A DNA stretch of 64,000 bases from Seiridium cupressi. Lineage: Eukaryota; Ascomycota; Sordariomycetes; Amphisphaeriales; Sporocadaceae. Where the stretch lies: assembly GCA_036674765.1 (NCBI GenBank), contig JARVKI010000008.1:558001-622000 (forward strand), read 5' to 3'. The notes under the pieces are model-generated. The model had not been told where the DNA came from. It saw nothing but the letters and a program-made list of their open reading frames with translations, and ran no database searches. The position numbers were made by a program, and so were the translations under genes. Positions 44,989-57,429 of the stretch are shown one piece after another (position 1 is the first letter of the stretch; each line of letters starts with the position of its first letter).

Positions 44989-47723
44989 GATTTAATTGAA
45001 TAGATCGATGCTTGATTGAAGAGATCTATAGGGTGCAGAGATGAGTCTCGCGAACAGTCGTGTTAAACACTGCGCTGCCTATTGAATCTAGGTACACTCT
45101 GCCAGCGTATGAGTTGCTAGCTTGGTAATTTTACTGCCACTTCAGTGCATAGGGCTTGTAGCTCATATTTCTTTGGAGGTGATAGCGGTATTGTTTCTAG
45201 GTGGGATGCAATAGGATTTCTTGAAAGAACTTGATTTTCTCTACTCAAAGAATACTATCGTTTCGTAAGGAAAATAAACAACAAATCAAGTTATATAATT
45301 TACACGCTAAAAACTCATACCACAGATATCTACTGAGTTCTGGTGACTACTCGTCACGGCGCGACCGCAATAGCTCAGCTCATCGGCCATCAGAGCCCTT
45401 ACCTAAACGCACTACGTGGCAAGTATCCAGACCAGCTGAGTAGCCCCTTTGAGCGGTGCAAGAAGAAGTATCAGTGTCGTTATATTGAGCAATGCTTGAA
45501 AGCTATGTGCTTGCGCACTATGTCGTACTTCTTGATCGCCATCTCAGCGTGTCTCAAGAGTGCCTCATATACATATACATAATGCCGGAGCTTCCTCTCA
45601 GCTTTCAGCTCAAACGAAGATGCGTCGATATGCACGCTAATATAGGCTAGGAGCTCTTTATTGCTGCACGAGGTTTCCTGTCACAATCTCGACATGCATT
45701 TAATTGCTTTCTCACCCCGCTCGGCACTTCTTGCCATGAGTGAATGCTTCTGCAGCTTATTGCCACAATCAGTAATATCTAGTGTAGTATCGTCATGCAT
45801 GAGTGATCACAATCTCGGGATTCTACCAAGTAAATCCTGGTAGTTGCATGTTAGCTCGCTCCCAAGAATCACTAGGCCTCGGACAGTGCATTGCCATTGG
45901 GCGGAGACGGGCGCGCACCAATGCCGGTCTAGTCCTCGCGAAGAATTGCACTTATTGTTCATATGATATTGGCTCTAGCTTATAAGGGGTCTATGGCCTC
46001 GGATTGGTTGAGGGGAAAGGCCGTCATCATTTCCCGAGAGTATTCCTGGACTTCACATGGTTGAACTCGGCTTGTGATAATACTCGAGGTCTTATACAGC
46101 TCGAAACTCCACTGTGATGGACTTGAAGAGGAATGAAGTATCACAATCTGCAGAGGAGGGTAGCGATGCAAGCGGTTGGTGCATCAATTTTCTTATCCGA
46201 TTTTGATTCTCCCCGGAGAAAGTGAACTGTCTCCAGCACCATCCGGAGTGCTGATATCGACTCGAAATCCCTTACCGCGCATGCTAATGGCTGCCTTGTA
46301 GAGCCAAAGGACCAGCCCGTCAATCTAACTCCTGGTTTGGTTCTATCACATATGCCCAGCATCAGAGGCACCTAGTTTTGCTATCCGGCTAAGCAGATTT
46401 TATACTATCTATGGTGTTACCTAGACGCCTCCTTCGTCTAGAGCTCAAGGGCTCTGAATATGTATAATAACAGCGGGTGTGTAGTTGAAATGTCCTTGGA
46501 ACTTGCTAGAACAATAACGACAACATGAATAGCCGACATAAAAAAGGGAATTAGATGCTAGAATGTGGAGGCTTAGAATATTGTGATTTCACCACCAAAT
46601 CGAGTGTTGCTCATTTAAGTTGACCCTAGAGGCGTAATACAACAGTGATTCCAGGCGTGACCGACCATCAAACCAGTTCTTTGACTTAGCTAGATAGCCC
46701 TGATACCTATCGGACCAATACGATCTAGACTAATACATAGGGCGGCGATGATACATGTAGGTAAGAGGCTCGTGGCAAGCTTATCCATGAAAGCCTTTGA
46801 CGTCGGAGCTAGGTGTTACGATTATCGCGGAAGGACGTCCCGACGAGTCCGTGAGCAGGCGCATATTGCGAGTATGTCATTATACAGCAACAATAACGAT
46901 GTTGACGCGCTGCCGGGAGAAAGCGACCTAATACCTGCAATGTTCAAGAAACGCCGTGGCAGTCATCAACGGATATCGCTTATGAGAGGCTAGACGGAAA
47001 ACGACGTGCTGCGTTTATGGACTTGCCTTAGGAAGTCATTACCTAGGTAGGTCAGGTTAGTCCAATGGCTTGTTGGGATGGTGAACTTGTGATTGGCGCT
47101 TTCCCTGCGTTGCTCCTGATATGGAGACGTAACGACCACGAATAAGAATTTCAACGCAAATGAGATATCCGTACTTTTTTGACTGGTAGATGAGAAGAAG
47201 AGTAGAAGCTTGGTACAGTGTATTGCTATACTCAAGCAAGCATACATGTAGGCGGGGTTAGAACAGCATTGGGTCCTATTAAGCTCAATGGTGGTGGGTT
47301 CCGACGACGTTAGTGGGGTGTTCAATACGGAACCCAGATTGGAAACTCGGAAGTCACAACCAACCATCAAAGGCGCTCGGATGGTAATGAGAACACCATG
47401 ATATTAGGCTAGATCTCAGATACTAGAGGGACGACTCATGAGATTGACGCGTTCTTCCATATCTAGCAGAATTACGCAATATTTTCTGCTGCGCCCTAGG
47501 GCAGGTACGCTCGAAGGTCACTAACCTGTCGGCCTTCCTCCTTGGCTGACACCCAATAACAGCATCAAAGGAATTAACAGCTCCATTCCAAAGATCGTCT
47601 CCGATTCATTATCCTTTTTGGATTTATTTTGCACTTCTTCTCATGTATACTTGCGTCTACCCAGGCAGGCACCACGAAGACAATCCAACGCGAACCACTA
47701 CTCTTGATACATATTAGTCAACA
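44989..47723. other. Long gene-poor stretch
   Basis: AT-richer sequence with only short fragments. A minus-strand piece at 46371-46141 (VRLTGWSFGSTRQPLACAVR, then DFESISALRMVLETVHFL) looks like part of a real protein but has no start, partner exons or recognised family. Nothing else is supportable. Confidence 0.4.
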
Positions 47724-48671
47724 ATGCCTCCGACCGCGACCTTCCACTGCTTTCGTCGTCTACCCCTCGAGATTCAACTTTACCTTTGGAAAACCTCCAT
47801 CTGCGAAATCGTTAGAGCTATTGCCATCTCTCCCGACTCTGGGAGAAATCTACCATTTGTGCCAAGTCAGAGCGATGTTATGATCGATGTTGGGAACGCC
47901 AACAACACCCAGAGTCTCCGCCCGACTCGGAAATCCTTGAAGGCGCTCGTAGAAGCTCTTTTGGTCTATCTTCAAATCTGCAAAGCCTCTCGACAAGCTG
48001 CCCAGCGTCATCTTCTGCTATTCCGCGCAATTGGCTACGCATTCGTCCCGCACGTAACGCGCAAAATCGTCGTTCCTGTCTATGGTTGGATCTGGACTGC
48101 ACCACAGCTCGATACCTACATTCTTGGCGACGCCACGGTCAACGAGATACGAGAAATCGGCCCGAGAGTCGAAATTGACCCTACTGCGAATTTCAACCTC
48201 AGGTGTTACAAGCAGAAACCTCTCCATGACCTGTGGTGGAACGCAACACAGATTATTCTGCCGGCAGGATTATTCCAGCGGCCCAAGAGGCATCAACTAA
48301 AGATAATTGCCAACATGCCCAAAATTCGCAAGGTTGGGATTAATATCCACCATCACTGCAAGATAAATTCCAATAGTTGCAGTGGGCCGATTTGTTTGAA
48401 TTATCCTAAGAGCACCGAGACTGTATTTCGCTCTTGTGAAACGCCGCAAGTCTCGTTAGGAGCGGCACACGATCTCTTCTATTATTCATATGAGTTCTGC
48501 ACTGGTCCAATCATTTCCAGGGTTCGTCACAACCGACGATTTTCAGCCATAGCCTTGATGCATCATGGCATATATTACAACAGATGGATAGCTGCCTGGG
48601 GTGAAATTTTCTATGAGGAATGGCAGGAATTCGAGAAAAGGAGTATCATTGCTGTTCACGTAGGCAAATGA
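47724..48671 (+). CDS. 2EXR-domain protein
   Basis: Intact single-exon gene of 315 residues. The N terminus FHCFRRLPLEIQLYLWKTSI is the 2EXR motif (an F-box-like two-helix element with E-x-R, here degenerate as E-x-Q). The motif is found in very large families of Sordariomycete and Eurotiomycete proteins of unknown function. The rest has the usual features of the family: ICKASRQAAQRHLL and WWNATQIILPAG. Role unknown; F-box-like recruitment of partners is only inference. Confidence 0.78.
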   Translation: MPPTATFHCFRRLPLEIQLYLWKTSICEIVRAIAISPDSGRNLPFVPSQSDVMIDVGNANNTQSLRPTRKSLKALVEALLVYLQICKASRQAAQRHLLLFRAIGYAFVPHVTRKIVVPVYGWIWTAPQLDTYILGDATVNEIREIGPRVEIDPTANFNLRCYKQKPLHDLWWNATQIILPAGLFQRPKRHQLKIIANMPKIRKVGINIHHHCKINSNSCSGPICLNYPKSTETVFRSCETPQVSLGAAHDLFYYSYEFCTGPIISRVRHNRRFSAIALMHHGIYYNRWIAAWGEIFYEEWQEFEKRSIIAVHVGK

Positions 48672-51600
48672 CCTTGTCCTGGGTGTCCTGGGCAAGAGTC
48701 GGGCCATAGTAGCGGACAGAGTATGCTAAAGGATATGGCCTTCGGGAAAGACAGACATAGGTACGACTAGGAATAGCAAAAGGCTAAGTGATTGAAGCTC
48801 GTGCTAGATCATCATCAATGTGTGTAGAAGCTTTCCTGACTCCGTGCAGGAGTTGCGATGGCCGTGGCTGCCACGTATGTGATAGATGTCCTAGAATACA
48901 TCGGGCGGGCCTATCCTGATCACTTCAAAAGCATCTTATAAGTAATCTCCCACCACGTTTCTCTTCTGGCTTCACGGTGGCTAATAAAAATGCCCGAAGG
49001 ACATCTAGCTGTGTAATGTTAGCACATAACCCTGCAAGGAAGTCCTACCGTTTTCTTCCCATTTGGGGAACAACCCGCAATTGCCATATATCTCAAATCC
49101 TGCATATTGGCACTGTTTGCGACTCGTCGGAAATACATCTAATTTCTCCGTAGGATCATGGCAAGGAGCAGGCATCCCAGGTCAGTCACTGAGGACGCTA
49201 TCTTCCACGGGATCATTACGACAACAGACAGACGTCACCTCGACGTTGCTGAGTATCTGATTTTGCTCAAAAATATCATCACTAAGAGCTGTTTTGTTGA
49301 TTGCCGCCCTGAAGTGTTAGGCGGCGTTGACCTAATTATTATGGCCGTTGATTGTGACCGGCCTGCTGGAGGATGGATGTTGGCGGGTTGGGGGAGAATG
49401 CTGATAGGCTTTCAACTTGTCGCATGCCGACCTTACTCGAAAATATTCGTTGAAGATACCATTGGTGGTACGTGACTTCTGGAGTATCCCATTGACTCTT
49501 CCCATTGACCCTTTCAGATGTTTTCCGTGTCGATAGCTACTCAAATTTGTGTCGAGCATTCGTCCTAGAGTGTAAATACTGACCTGTGATTTCCACATAC
49601 GTCTTATCTCGTTCGATTCCTCACAGGGTTCGTCCGTGGACGACCGGGTGCCAATCTGGAGCCACTGGCTGCCACCGTGTTTCGTAGTCGGGGCTTCCTT
49701 CATCCGTTTGCTGCTTAAACGTTACTCGTATGCTTGAAAGTGGACACAACGAATGTGTACATTATGGATGGCAGGAATGAGGTGGCCAGGTTACGTAAGT
49801 AAGGGTGGCATAAACAGCATTCATGATGGTGTGCGACGCTATGAATGCAGGTAGTAACGGAAGACTGAGACAAGACCGGTCTCCTCATTGCAGTAGAACT
49901 GTTGGTAGGGAGCGTCTGGGCACTAGGTCGTCCATCAGCTGGGAACTGGCCCCTGGAGCCTGGCTGTTCCGTTTGAAGATTGCGAGAGGGCGTAAGGGCG
50001 AGAGAGCGAGGTGGTGCCGATCAGACCGCCCTGCATCCCGTCCCGCCTGCTGGGTTCCAAGTTCATCATTCCATTGAGGCCTTGAACTTGGAGGAGGAAT
50101 CCCACCGCCGGCGCATCTACCAATGCGTCGCTGCCAATGACCATAAAACTTAGTTCTGCAAGTACTTTCGATCTTCAGCCTGATTCTGCCAATGGGCAGA
50201 ATGGGGCCACCCTTCGTGAATCTTGTCTGTTGTGCGTGCGAGAGTCCAGCGCCGAGCGTACAGTACCACTGGTCCCATGATCCTAAAGTTCAGACGATTC
50301 TGTGAAAACAAGGCAGTCAGTTGGGAACCTTGGTTTGATACAAGCCGAGATGGAACCCTCCGAGATATCCACGAAATACCCTGGTCAATGGAGGTCAAGG
50401 GAAGCGATTATCGCGAGGAAATTCCCTTCAGGAAATATCAGTCGCCAGATATTGGCAACGGTCGGTTTGGCGGTGACCTCTGGACATGCGAGGTGCTGCT
50501 CTAAGTGGCAATCCGTCGGGCAGTGTGATCTCGTCCACCCCTGATTCCGACTCCACATTATCGTGGGATTTTGCATAGAGCCGCATGCTTGCAGTGGCTA
50601 GCGATATGCAAGCCCAACCGGAACCGCGACGCGGTTCCGAATGCCACACAGCACAAGGTAAGGGTCGGAGTCTCACCGCACGGCTTTGGCTACATTGCCA
50701 GAATGTGTAGTATCGGAGCCGATATACCGGCAGGGTTTGGGGAAGCTCGAGTAAGGCAGTGCATGGAATGGAGCCGACCAGAGCGCACACTGTTGATCAT
50801 TGCAATAGAAAACGGTGAAGATGACCAGCCATACTATAATTATCACCCGTAAGGATGCCGCTTTTACCCCAGTGCTGCTGCATGCAGTGGTTCGTGGCCC
50901 AGGGCTGAAGTGTTCATGCTATTTTAGACCGGCATTGCGAGGTATTGACAGGGGGTTCCAGACCACTGTTGAAGCCGCTATTGAAACCGTTGGATAGATT
51001 ATGGCAAGCGCAGATTAGTGGTCGCGCCGACCCGTCGTGGGGCCTCAAATGTTGCTGTGATAGGATGAGAGGGAGCAAAAGCTACCTACCTTATGTGTCA
51101 TTTCTCAGCTTTGTTGACGAGAACGGCAATCCAAGATGCTCGGCAGACAAGAGTCGCTCTGTTCGTTTAGAGCTGTACTCGAGCGGTTTCGCCATTTGCT
51201 GGCTTGATCCCGAACCAAGATCTCGAAATATGCGGTGAGCATTGCCCACCTCCAGGGTATCAACGCCCTGCAACTTCTCGGCTTACCGCGCTCCCTCTTT
51301 GAGCCTCCTGCTCGGCGATTCTCCCTGCACGTGGCCCAATGCAGCAATAGTTCATGTCATCAAGGCGACAAGGCTACTCTGGGGGAGGGGGGCGTCTGGC
51401 GTTTGACCTCCCTGTTCGTACCACCAGCAGTCTTGCCCCCGAGGCTTGTGCAGAGCCGTGCCGCCGTTTGCCTCTCGACGCCTCCTTCGAGAGTTGGGAG
51501 CCACAGCCCATCCAGAGCTCCGGCACGTTGGAGCAAACCGCCCGCTCGTCGTTACGGGGCCCCATCACCTGGGACCCGGCACGCTGTCTCTAGTCTAGGG

Positions 51601-51993
51601 CATAAAGGCAGCGAGCGCACCGACCACACTTCGGCTACCAGCCTCCACAGTCTCCGCAGTTGGGTTCGCTGCCGCCAAGCGACGTACCGCGAGCCCCGGC
51701 AGGATCTAGCTTTCAGGGGGACGATCTTCTTATCGCAGCGTAGCGCGATGCTCGACATCGTCCATCACTCCCGTCAGGACGGGACACACCCTCGTGTGGG
51801 ACTTCTCTTGCTCGTCGCTCGAACAGTCTGCAAGTCATCGTCAGCCTTCCGCTCGGCCAGTTGCGACGAGGCGCCCTCAGAGCAAGACCATGCCGTTCGG
51901 GGGAGGACCCGCAGCTTCCGGAGTGCGTCCCGAACTTGCTTTTTGACAGCTGGTTGGCCCGACCTTGGAGCCAGGCCTGGCGTTGGAACATGG
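48672..51993. other. Long gene-poor stretch
   Basis: Several short open frames on both strands (for example plus strand 50223-50504) but no domain, signal peptide or splice structure I can trust. GC content rises from about 51300 towards the minisatellite. Confidence 0.4.
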
Positions 51994-52070
51994 GGGACAA
52001 GGGACAAGGGACAAGGGACAAGGGACAAGGGACAAGGGACAAGGGACAAGGGACAAGGGACAAGGGACAA
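51994..52070. repeat. 7-bp minisatellite (GGGACAA), 11 units
   Basis: Eleven perfect tandem units of GGGACAA, followed by one degenerate unit (GGGAAAA). Perfect identity suggests recent expansion or active turnover. Open frames across it (repeating TRDKGQG on one strand) are by-products of the repeat. Confidence 0.95.
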
Positions 52071-52209
52071 GGGAAAAACGCCGGCACGAAAGCTATCATC
52101 CCAGACGATGATGCTATACCCCAATCGGCTACACTTTATCGTTGACGACATGCTACTGCAGGGCTGGAGGGCTGCTGCTCGCAACCAACACGTTCGATGC
52201 GACTAGAGA

Positions 52210-53041
52210 CAGCACCCCGGTCGTCCGACCGCTTTTCCATCATGTCCTGAGATTCCAAGGGCCCCTGGGTCAGAGTTGAATCAGTCTGCAACCCCCCATG
52301 CTACAGCATAGTCAGACAGCAAGGCATTACTCCCCTGCGGGAAGACCAGTGACAGCGGTCGGATCTTCCCCGTCTGCCTCTTTTGGCTGGGCCTGCGCCT
52401 GACCATACCCACTGCTATGGCGGCTACGTGGTGTGACGAGGGCCTGCAGAATCGAGCTGCAATTAGCTACTTTGGGGAGACTCAAGAGCCCAATGCCGGT
52501 CGACCACCCAACTATCAAGCTCCTTTTAACAGGCAGTAGCCTGCCTCCGAGGTTGGCCATGATGGTATACTCACATTCTTTATTCCTTGACCGGTTTCGA
52601 CGCCAGTGACCCATCCCCTCAGCCCTCAGCCCTCACATCCCGCTCGCTACACGTTAGTCGGAAAGGCTCCATGACTGGGCTTATCCCCAAGCAGTTCTGC
52701 CGTTTCCGTCAGGATCATGTATCACCAGCTTTCGCCAAGTAAAATCAAGGCGAGCTTGGTGGTAATCGAAGGAACATTGTTATTGGCTGGCGACTTGACT
52801 ACGCCCATCCATCCCGAACCATCCAAGAAGCAGACCACATTGTTCTCATTGTCTTCAACCTGAGAGCGGCTTCCCATTCATTGAGCAGAGGAAGTTGGCA
52901 TATTGTGCCCAAGGCGGGACAAAGAAAAGTGCCTGACGTTACGGCAATATATCAACACTTCCAGTCCCTGCCGGTCGATCGTCGCGGTTGTCAGCAGTCG
53001 TCATTACAACTGCTACCCCAATCTCCACAACCAGCGAACCT
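52210..53041. other. Intergenic; acyltransferase upstream region
   Basis: No gene recognised between the minisatellite and the acyltransferase start. Confidence 0.5.
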
Positions 53042-54475
53042 ATGTCTGCATCACCGCCAAACCAGGAAACCGATGGTAGAGCTGATCGTTTGGAGCTCTT
53101 GTCCATATGGAATCAAAGTTCGCCAAGGGTCTATATCTCCGTGATACTTTGCTTCCCCTTCGACAATTCATTTACCGAACATGCAGCGGAACATATTGAG
53201 ACATCGTTGAAGCGTCTTGGTCGTGAGCGTCCTCTGTTTGCGTCTCGACTCCAAGCCGCGAGCTCTACCCAGCCAGGTCATGCGCACCTAATCCAGTCAC
53301 CAGAGTTCGACATTCCCTTCGAAGTTTCGTCGGAGCCATGTGCTAATTTTGTGGATTACGAGCAAATGAGGCAGGACGGCTTTCCTCCTGGGCTTTTCAT
53401 TCAGCCCCGGTTCGGCATACCAGGTGTTATTGGGACAGAGACGGGTCCGCTGCCGGTTTCTCGGGTACACGCACTGGTCATCGATGGTGGTTTGCTGTTA
53501 GGAGTGTACCTACACCACTCCCTGTGCGACGGCGACTCCCTGCGCATATTTTTAGAATGCTTCGCGGCAGAGACCAGAGGCGACTCAATTGACCATCCTT
53601 CCGAGCAAGCATTCGACGGTCCAAGATCGCGTCAACTGACGAATGGTAGTTTGTCATCGTTGGTCTCTAAATGTCCCGAATACACGTTGCTACCCCAATA
53701 CAATGGACCTACACAACCCAGGCTGTTGGATAGCGGTACGCCCCTTGACGCTATCCCGAAAATAGGCAAAATCTTCGTCTTCAAGAAAAAGCGCATTGCA
53801 GAGCTTCAAAAAGTGTTGGAATATTATTGCCCCAGCGGCGTGGTCCCTTCCAAATATACATGCCTGGCCGCCCTTTCATTCGCGCACATCGTCAGGGCTC
53901 GTTTGCAGACTGAGAGATTCCTGCCCCCCATAGAAGCTAAAGGCTCTGCTCGGCTGTGGAACTCGGTCAACTGGCGATCGCGAGCATTTCAAGACTTGAC
54001 TGGCGATTATTTTGGCAACGCCGCCCTGCCTGCAGTCACGAAAGCCACCAGACGACGGATCGTCCGCGCTTGTGAGGACACATCCATCCTCGCTTCCTTG
54101 GCACCGCTGATCAAGTCCTCCATTGACGCAGTTGATGAGGCCTACGTCAAGCGCCGTTTCGCCATGGTCTCGGCCCTACCCGACCCCCGAATTATTGGCG
54201 TCAACTACGACCCGCGGATGGCACAGTGTCTGGCATTCAACACATGGAGGCACTTTGGTGCTGATGCGGTTTGGGATATCCCAGGAGTCCCGGTGGGCAA
54301 GCCAGACGCCATCAGAAGAGCACACGGATCGTGGAACCTGGGAACAGCACTAATCTTGCCAGCCCGTGCTTCTTCCGACTGCCAGGAGCTGTTCGTCAGC
54401 CTCTCCCAGGTCGCCATGGATGCGCTATGTAATGATGAGGGGTGGTTAAGATGGGTCGATCGAGTCATTGGATGA
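53042..54475 (+). CDS. BAHD-type acyltransferase (trichothecene acetyltransferase-like)
   Basis: CoA-dependent acyltransferase of the transferase (BAHD-like) family found in mould secondary metabolism, soluble, about 477 residues, no intron. The start is the ATG at 53042 (MSASPPNQETD); the frame is open further upstream but without ATG. The catalytic H-x-x-x-D is in LHHSLCDGDSL (near residue 159). The two halves show the expected order: LGRERPLFASRL, VHALVIDGGLLLGVYLHHS, then SVNWRSR, GDYFGNAAL and FNTWRHFGADAVWDIPGVP, which stands where plant BAHD enzymes have DFGWG. Acceptor unknown. No core biosynthetic enzyme nearby. Confidence 0.85.
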   Translation: MSASPPNQETDGRADRLELLSIWNQSSPRVYISVILCFPFDNSFTEHAAEHIETSLKRLGRERPLFASRLQAASSTQPGHAHLIQSPEFDIPFEVSSEPCANFVDYEQMRQDGFPPGLFIQPRFGIPGVIGTETGPLPVSRVHALVIDGGLLLGVYLHHSLCDGDSLRIFLECFAAETRGDSIDHPSEQAFDGPRSRQLTNGSLSSLVSKCPEYTLLPQYNGPTQPRLLDSGTPLDAIPKIGKIFVFKKKRIAELQKVLEYYCPSGVVPSKYTCLAALSFAHIVRARLQTERFLPPIEAKGSARLWNSVNWRSRAFQDLTGDYFGNAALPAVTKATRRRIVRACEDTSILASLAPLIKSSIDAVDEAYVKRRFAMVSALPDPRIIGVNYDPRMAQCLAFNTWRHFGADAVWDIPGVPVGKPDAIRRAHGSWNLGTALILPARASSDCQELFVSLSQVAMDALCNDEGWLRWVDRVIG

Positions 54476-55067
54476 CATTTCGGCTTCACCAGAATGATTT
54501 TAAGCCGCAGGACGGGCGGTGACAATAGATCTGAGGTTACTTCTCTGGCAATATTGATCAAATAACACTTTTAGTAGTAAATATGATAATAAAAGCTAAT
54601 ATTTGTGTATAGCAACACTGAACTACAATAGTATTCTGCCTGGCGCGCCATGACCTGACCCGTCATTTTAGCTGTATATCTCTGGCACTGCATTCTGACT
54701 CTCGGCAAACAGTGGGCCTATAATTCTGGCTGAATTGCTTGCATGCACCAATGGCGGGTTTTACACCAATCGCACAACCGCGCATAGCGCAACCCCGCGT
54801 TTACATGGTCCCCAGTCTCGCGTCGTCCAGGTCTTGAGTATGTAACCTAGTTGGGACTGCCTCTCCGCATGGCCGAGCCTGTCGACGTTACTTAGTCCTT
54901 GCAGATCTCAAAGCCAACGAGCTTTGTGACCGCCCTATATAAGATCATGTCTCTCGTATCGTTGCACGAACATCGTTCAAGTACCATCTGACTAAAAGGC
55001 TCCGGTGGATGTCTTCCCGAAATACGCATCTCGCGTCGTTGTGGAAAACCACCCAACCGTCTGAATA
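54476..55067. other. Intergenic
   Basis: 3' flank of the acyltransferase and upstream of the GH35 relic; a GCCCTATATAAG box at 54931-54942 looks like the old TATA element of the latter. Confidence 0.45.
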
Positions 55068-56862
55068 ATGGTCAAGCCTATACTCGCCGTGCTCATAGTG
55101 AGCCTGTTATGTCTCCGGGGCTCGTCAACGCTGAGTCTGTACGACCTGAAACCAAAGCTTCAGTTCAAGATAGAGGTTCACTGCCCGGCTTGGTAAGTAA
55201 ATGATTCTGCGACATCTCTCTTCTCATGTATTAATCCCAGTATATAAGTAACATGGGACAAGTATTCAATCTCCATCCGCGGGCAGCGCCTCTTCATCTT
55301 CTCAGGCGAGTTCCACCGGTCAATGATCATCTGTACCAGGGGGGAACTGGGCGCCGGGCAGTGGGCTGGGGAAGGCGGAATGTAAGTTGAGAAGATCTAG
55401 ACGGAGTATCAACTCGAGCTGATCGGTAAAAGTATGTGGTATTGACGCGTATCCCATGCGGTATGACTGTGAGTAATGCCGGATCTTGGTCTTGTGGTGA
55501 AAGCTGACTGGTCTGAAGGTGCGCACCCGGATCCACGTCGGCGGTCATTGTGAACGGCGGCTATCTTGTCAGATCTGCAGAGGTCTCTGGTTAGACGCTT
55601 AGCCTTACTGGTGACATCAATGCGACAACCGCCATTGAAGTTACTCATGAGCCTTCTGGTTCTATCAAGGGACTGTTATTCAATGGTCAACAGCTACAGA
55701 CTAGTTAGTCCGAGGGTGGCAAACTTACGGCGAACATAGAATCCAATCCACCGAGTTTGGGGCTTCCCGACTTTACGGCGTTGGAATGGCGGTATATTGA
55801 CTCCTTGGCTGAGATTGGCCCAGATTATGACGACTTAGCCTGGACAGTTTGCGACCAGACATCGACTAACAACCAACAGGCCCTCCTAACGCCAACATCG
55901 CTATAAGCTAGCGACTATCGCTTTCGCGCTGGTTCTCTCATATATCGCGACCACTTCACAGCCACTGGCAACGAGTTGAGCTTGTACACGAACATCACTG
56001 GCGGCTCAGGATACGGCTATTCTATTTGGCAGCTGAATCACGGGTTCTTGTCATCTTGGGATGGAGCAGGATCCGGGCAAGAAAACGCTACCTACAACTC
56101 CACGATCACCCTTGCCGAACATTCCCTCGCAAGTGGCACTGAAATCGTCATCACCATGCTGATCGATCACATGGGTCAAAATGGAGAAGCACCAGCAACA
56201 GATGCTATCAAGCTACCCATGGGGTTGATCAACTACAACCTGGCAGGGCATGCGCAGTCCGACGTTACTTGGAAATTAACAGGAAATCTTGGAGGAGAGA
56301 ACTACAAAGACCTTGCCCTTGGACCAAGAAATGCAGGTGCGATATTCGCAGAGCGTCAGGGCCACCACCAACCGAGTCCGCCAAGCGAGGATTGGGCGGC
56401 CGCGAGTCCTATCAAAGATGGTGTCGAGAAAGTTGGCATCGGCTTCTATACCACCACCTTTCCCTTGGACGTGCCCGAGGGCTTTGATGTGCCTCTCAGT
56501 TTCGTGTTTGTAAATCCCACGACGTCAAACTACAGGGTCCAGCTCTGCGTCAACGGGTGGCAGTACCGCAAGTACGGTAAGTCAGCCCCGTCCAAGTGTT
56601 TTGACCAGAAAGTGAAGACAGTCAGCTAATCGGATTGATTCTAGTCGCCATCCCCGGCCCACAGACCGACTTCCCTGTACCAGAGGGCATTTTGAATCAT
56701 ACCGGCCTGAACACTGTTGCCATTACATTGTGTTCAGTAGATGGCAGTGGGGCAAAGTTGAATGGCCTGTCGCTGGAAGCGGAGATGCCCCTGTGGTCTT
56801 GGTACAGGAAGCCGTGGCCCGTGGACACTCCGTCTCGGACGCAGCGGAAGGGGCTTTATTGA
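55068..56862 (+). pseudogene. GH35 beta-galactosidase pseudogene, catalytic part deleted
   Basis: Remnant of a secreted GH35 beta-galactosidase (LacA type). The signal peptide is still readable (MVKPILAVLIVSLLCLRG), followed, after an intron, by TWDKYSISIRGQRLFIFSGE, the start of the GH35 domain. About 200 bp of unrelated sequence follows. The text then resumes in the middle of the C-terminal beta domains: VIVNGGYLVRSAEVSG, GDINATTAIEV, ALEWRYIDSLAEI, then the long intact stretch from SLYTNITGGSGYG to WKLTGNLGGENYKD and FAERQGHHQPSPPSEDW. It ends with an intron and TDFPVPEGILNHTGLNTVA. Stops occur after EVSG, after QQLQTS and in PTSL. The catalytic barrel (some 350 residues) is missing. Confidence 0.88.
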
Positions 56863-57429
56863 ATGACTGGACTCGCTGACTAGATGAACTCTGTGAAAGT
56901 TTATAGAGCATAACTTCGAGCTCCACGTTTACGCAACAGTCCAAAAGTACGGAAAGTTAAGGTTTCCAAGAAGTTCACCGACGTGGAACTTGAAACTTTG
57001 AAACATCCCAAGCGGATGACGAATACCGTGATTTAAAGCCGTCCCTGAACAGGCAGTTGATCTGCTTCCAGGGTCTTCTTCTCAGCATGGGGAACGCTGT
57101 TCCAAGCCCACCATCCCCGCTTTGGCAGGCAGCTTTCGGCATTGGGTCGCGCTAATTAGCACCAGAACCCCACTAATTCGCCTATAACCCGTCGTGTCCA
57201 GGGCTGATGCCATTTGCCGAAAGTGCAAGACGCGTGGCTTTTAAGGGTGATGAGGTATTCGTAATGGAATTATTCAGAAGAGTGTGAGAAAATAACCATT
57301 CGGACCCAGGGGACCAATTTCCCGTATAAGAGGTTGCATCGGCACCAACTCCATTCACCACTGATTGACAATACTTGAGTCGCAATTGGTAAAATAGTGT
57401 TGCCAAACTAGGTCGCTTGCCAAGGAAAC
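56863..57429. other. Intergenic
   Basis: Promoter region of the next gene; no other feature seen. Confidence 0.55.

Noticed and set aside
51235..52206. 323-codon open frame crossing the heptamer array
   Set aside because: It starts at GTG rather than ATG, is very rich in Arg and Ser from GC-rich DNA, and gains much of its length from the GGGACAA repeat, which is open in several frames.
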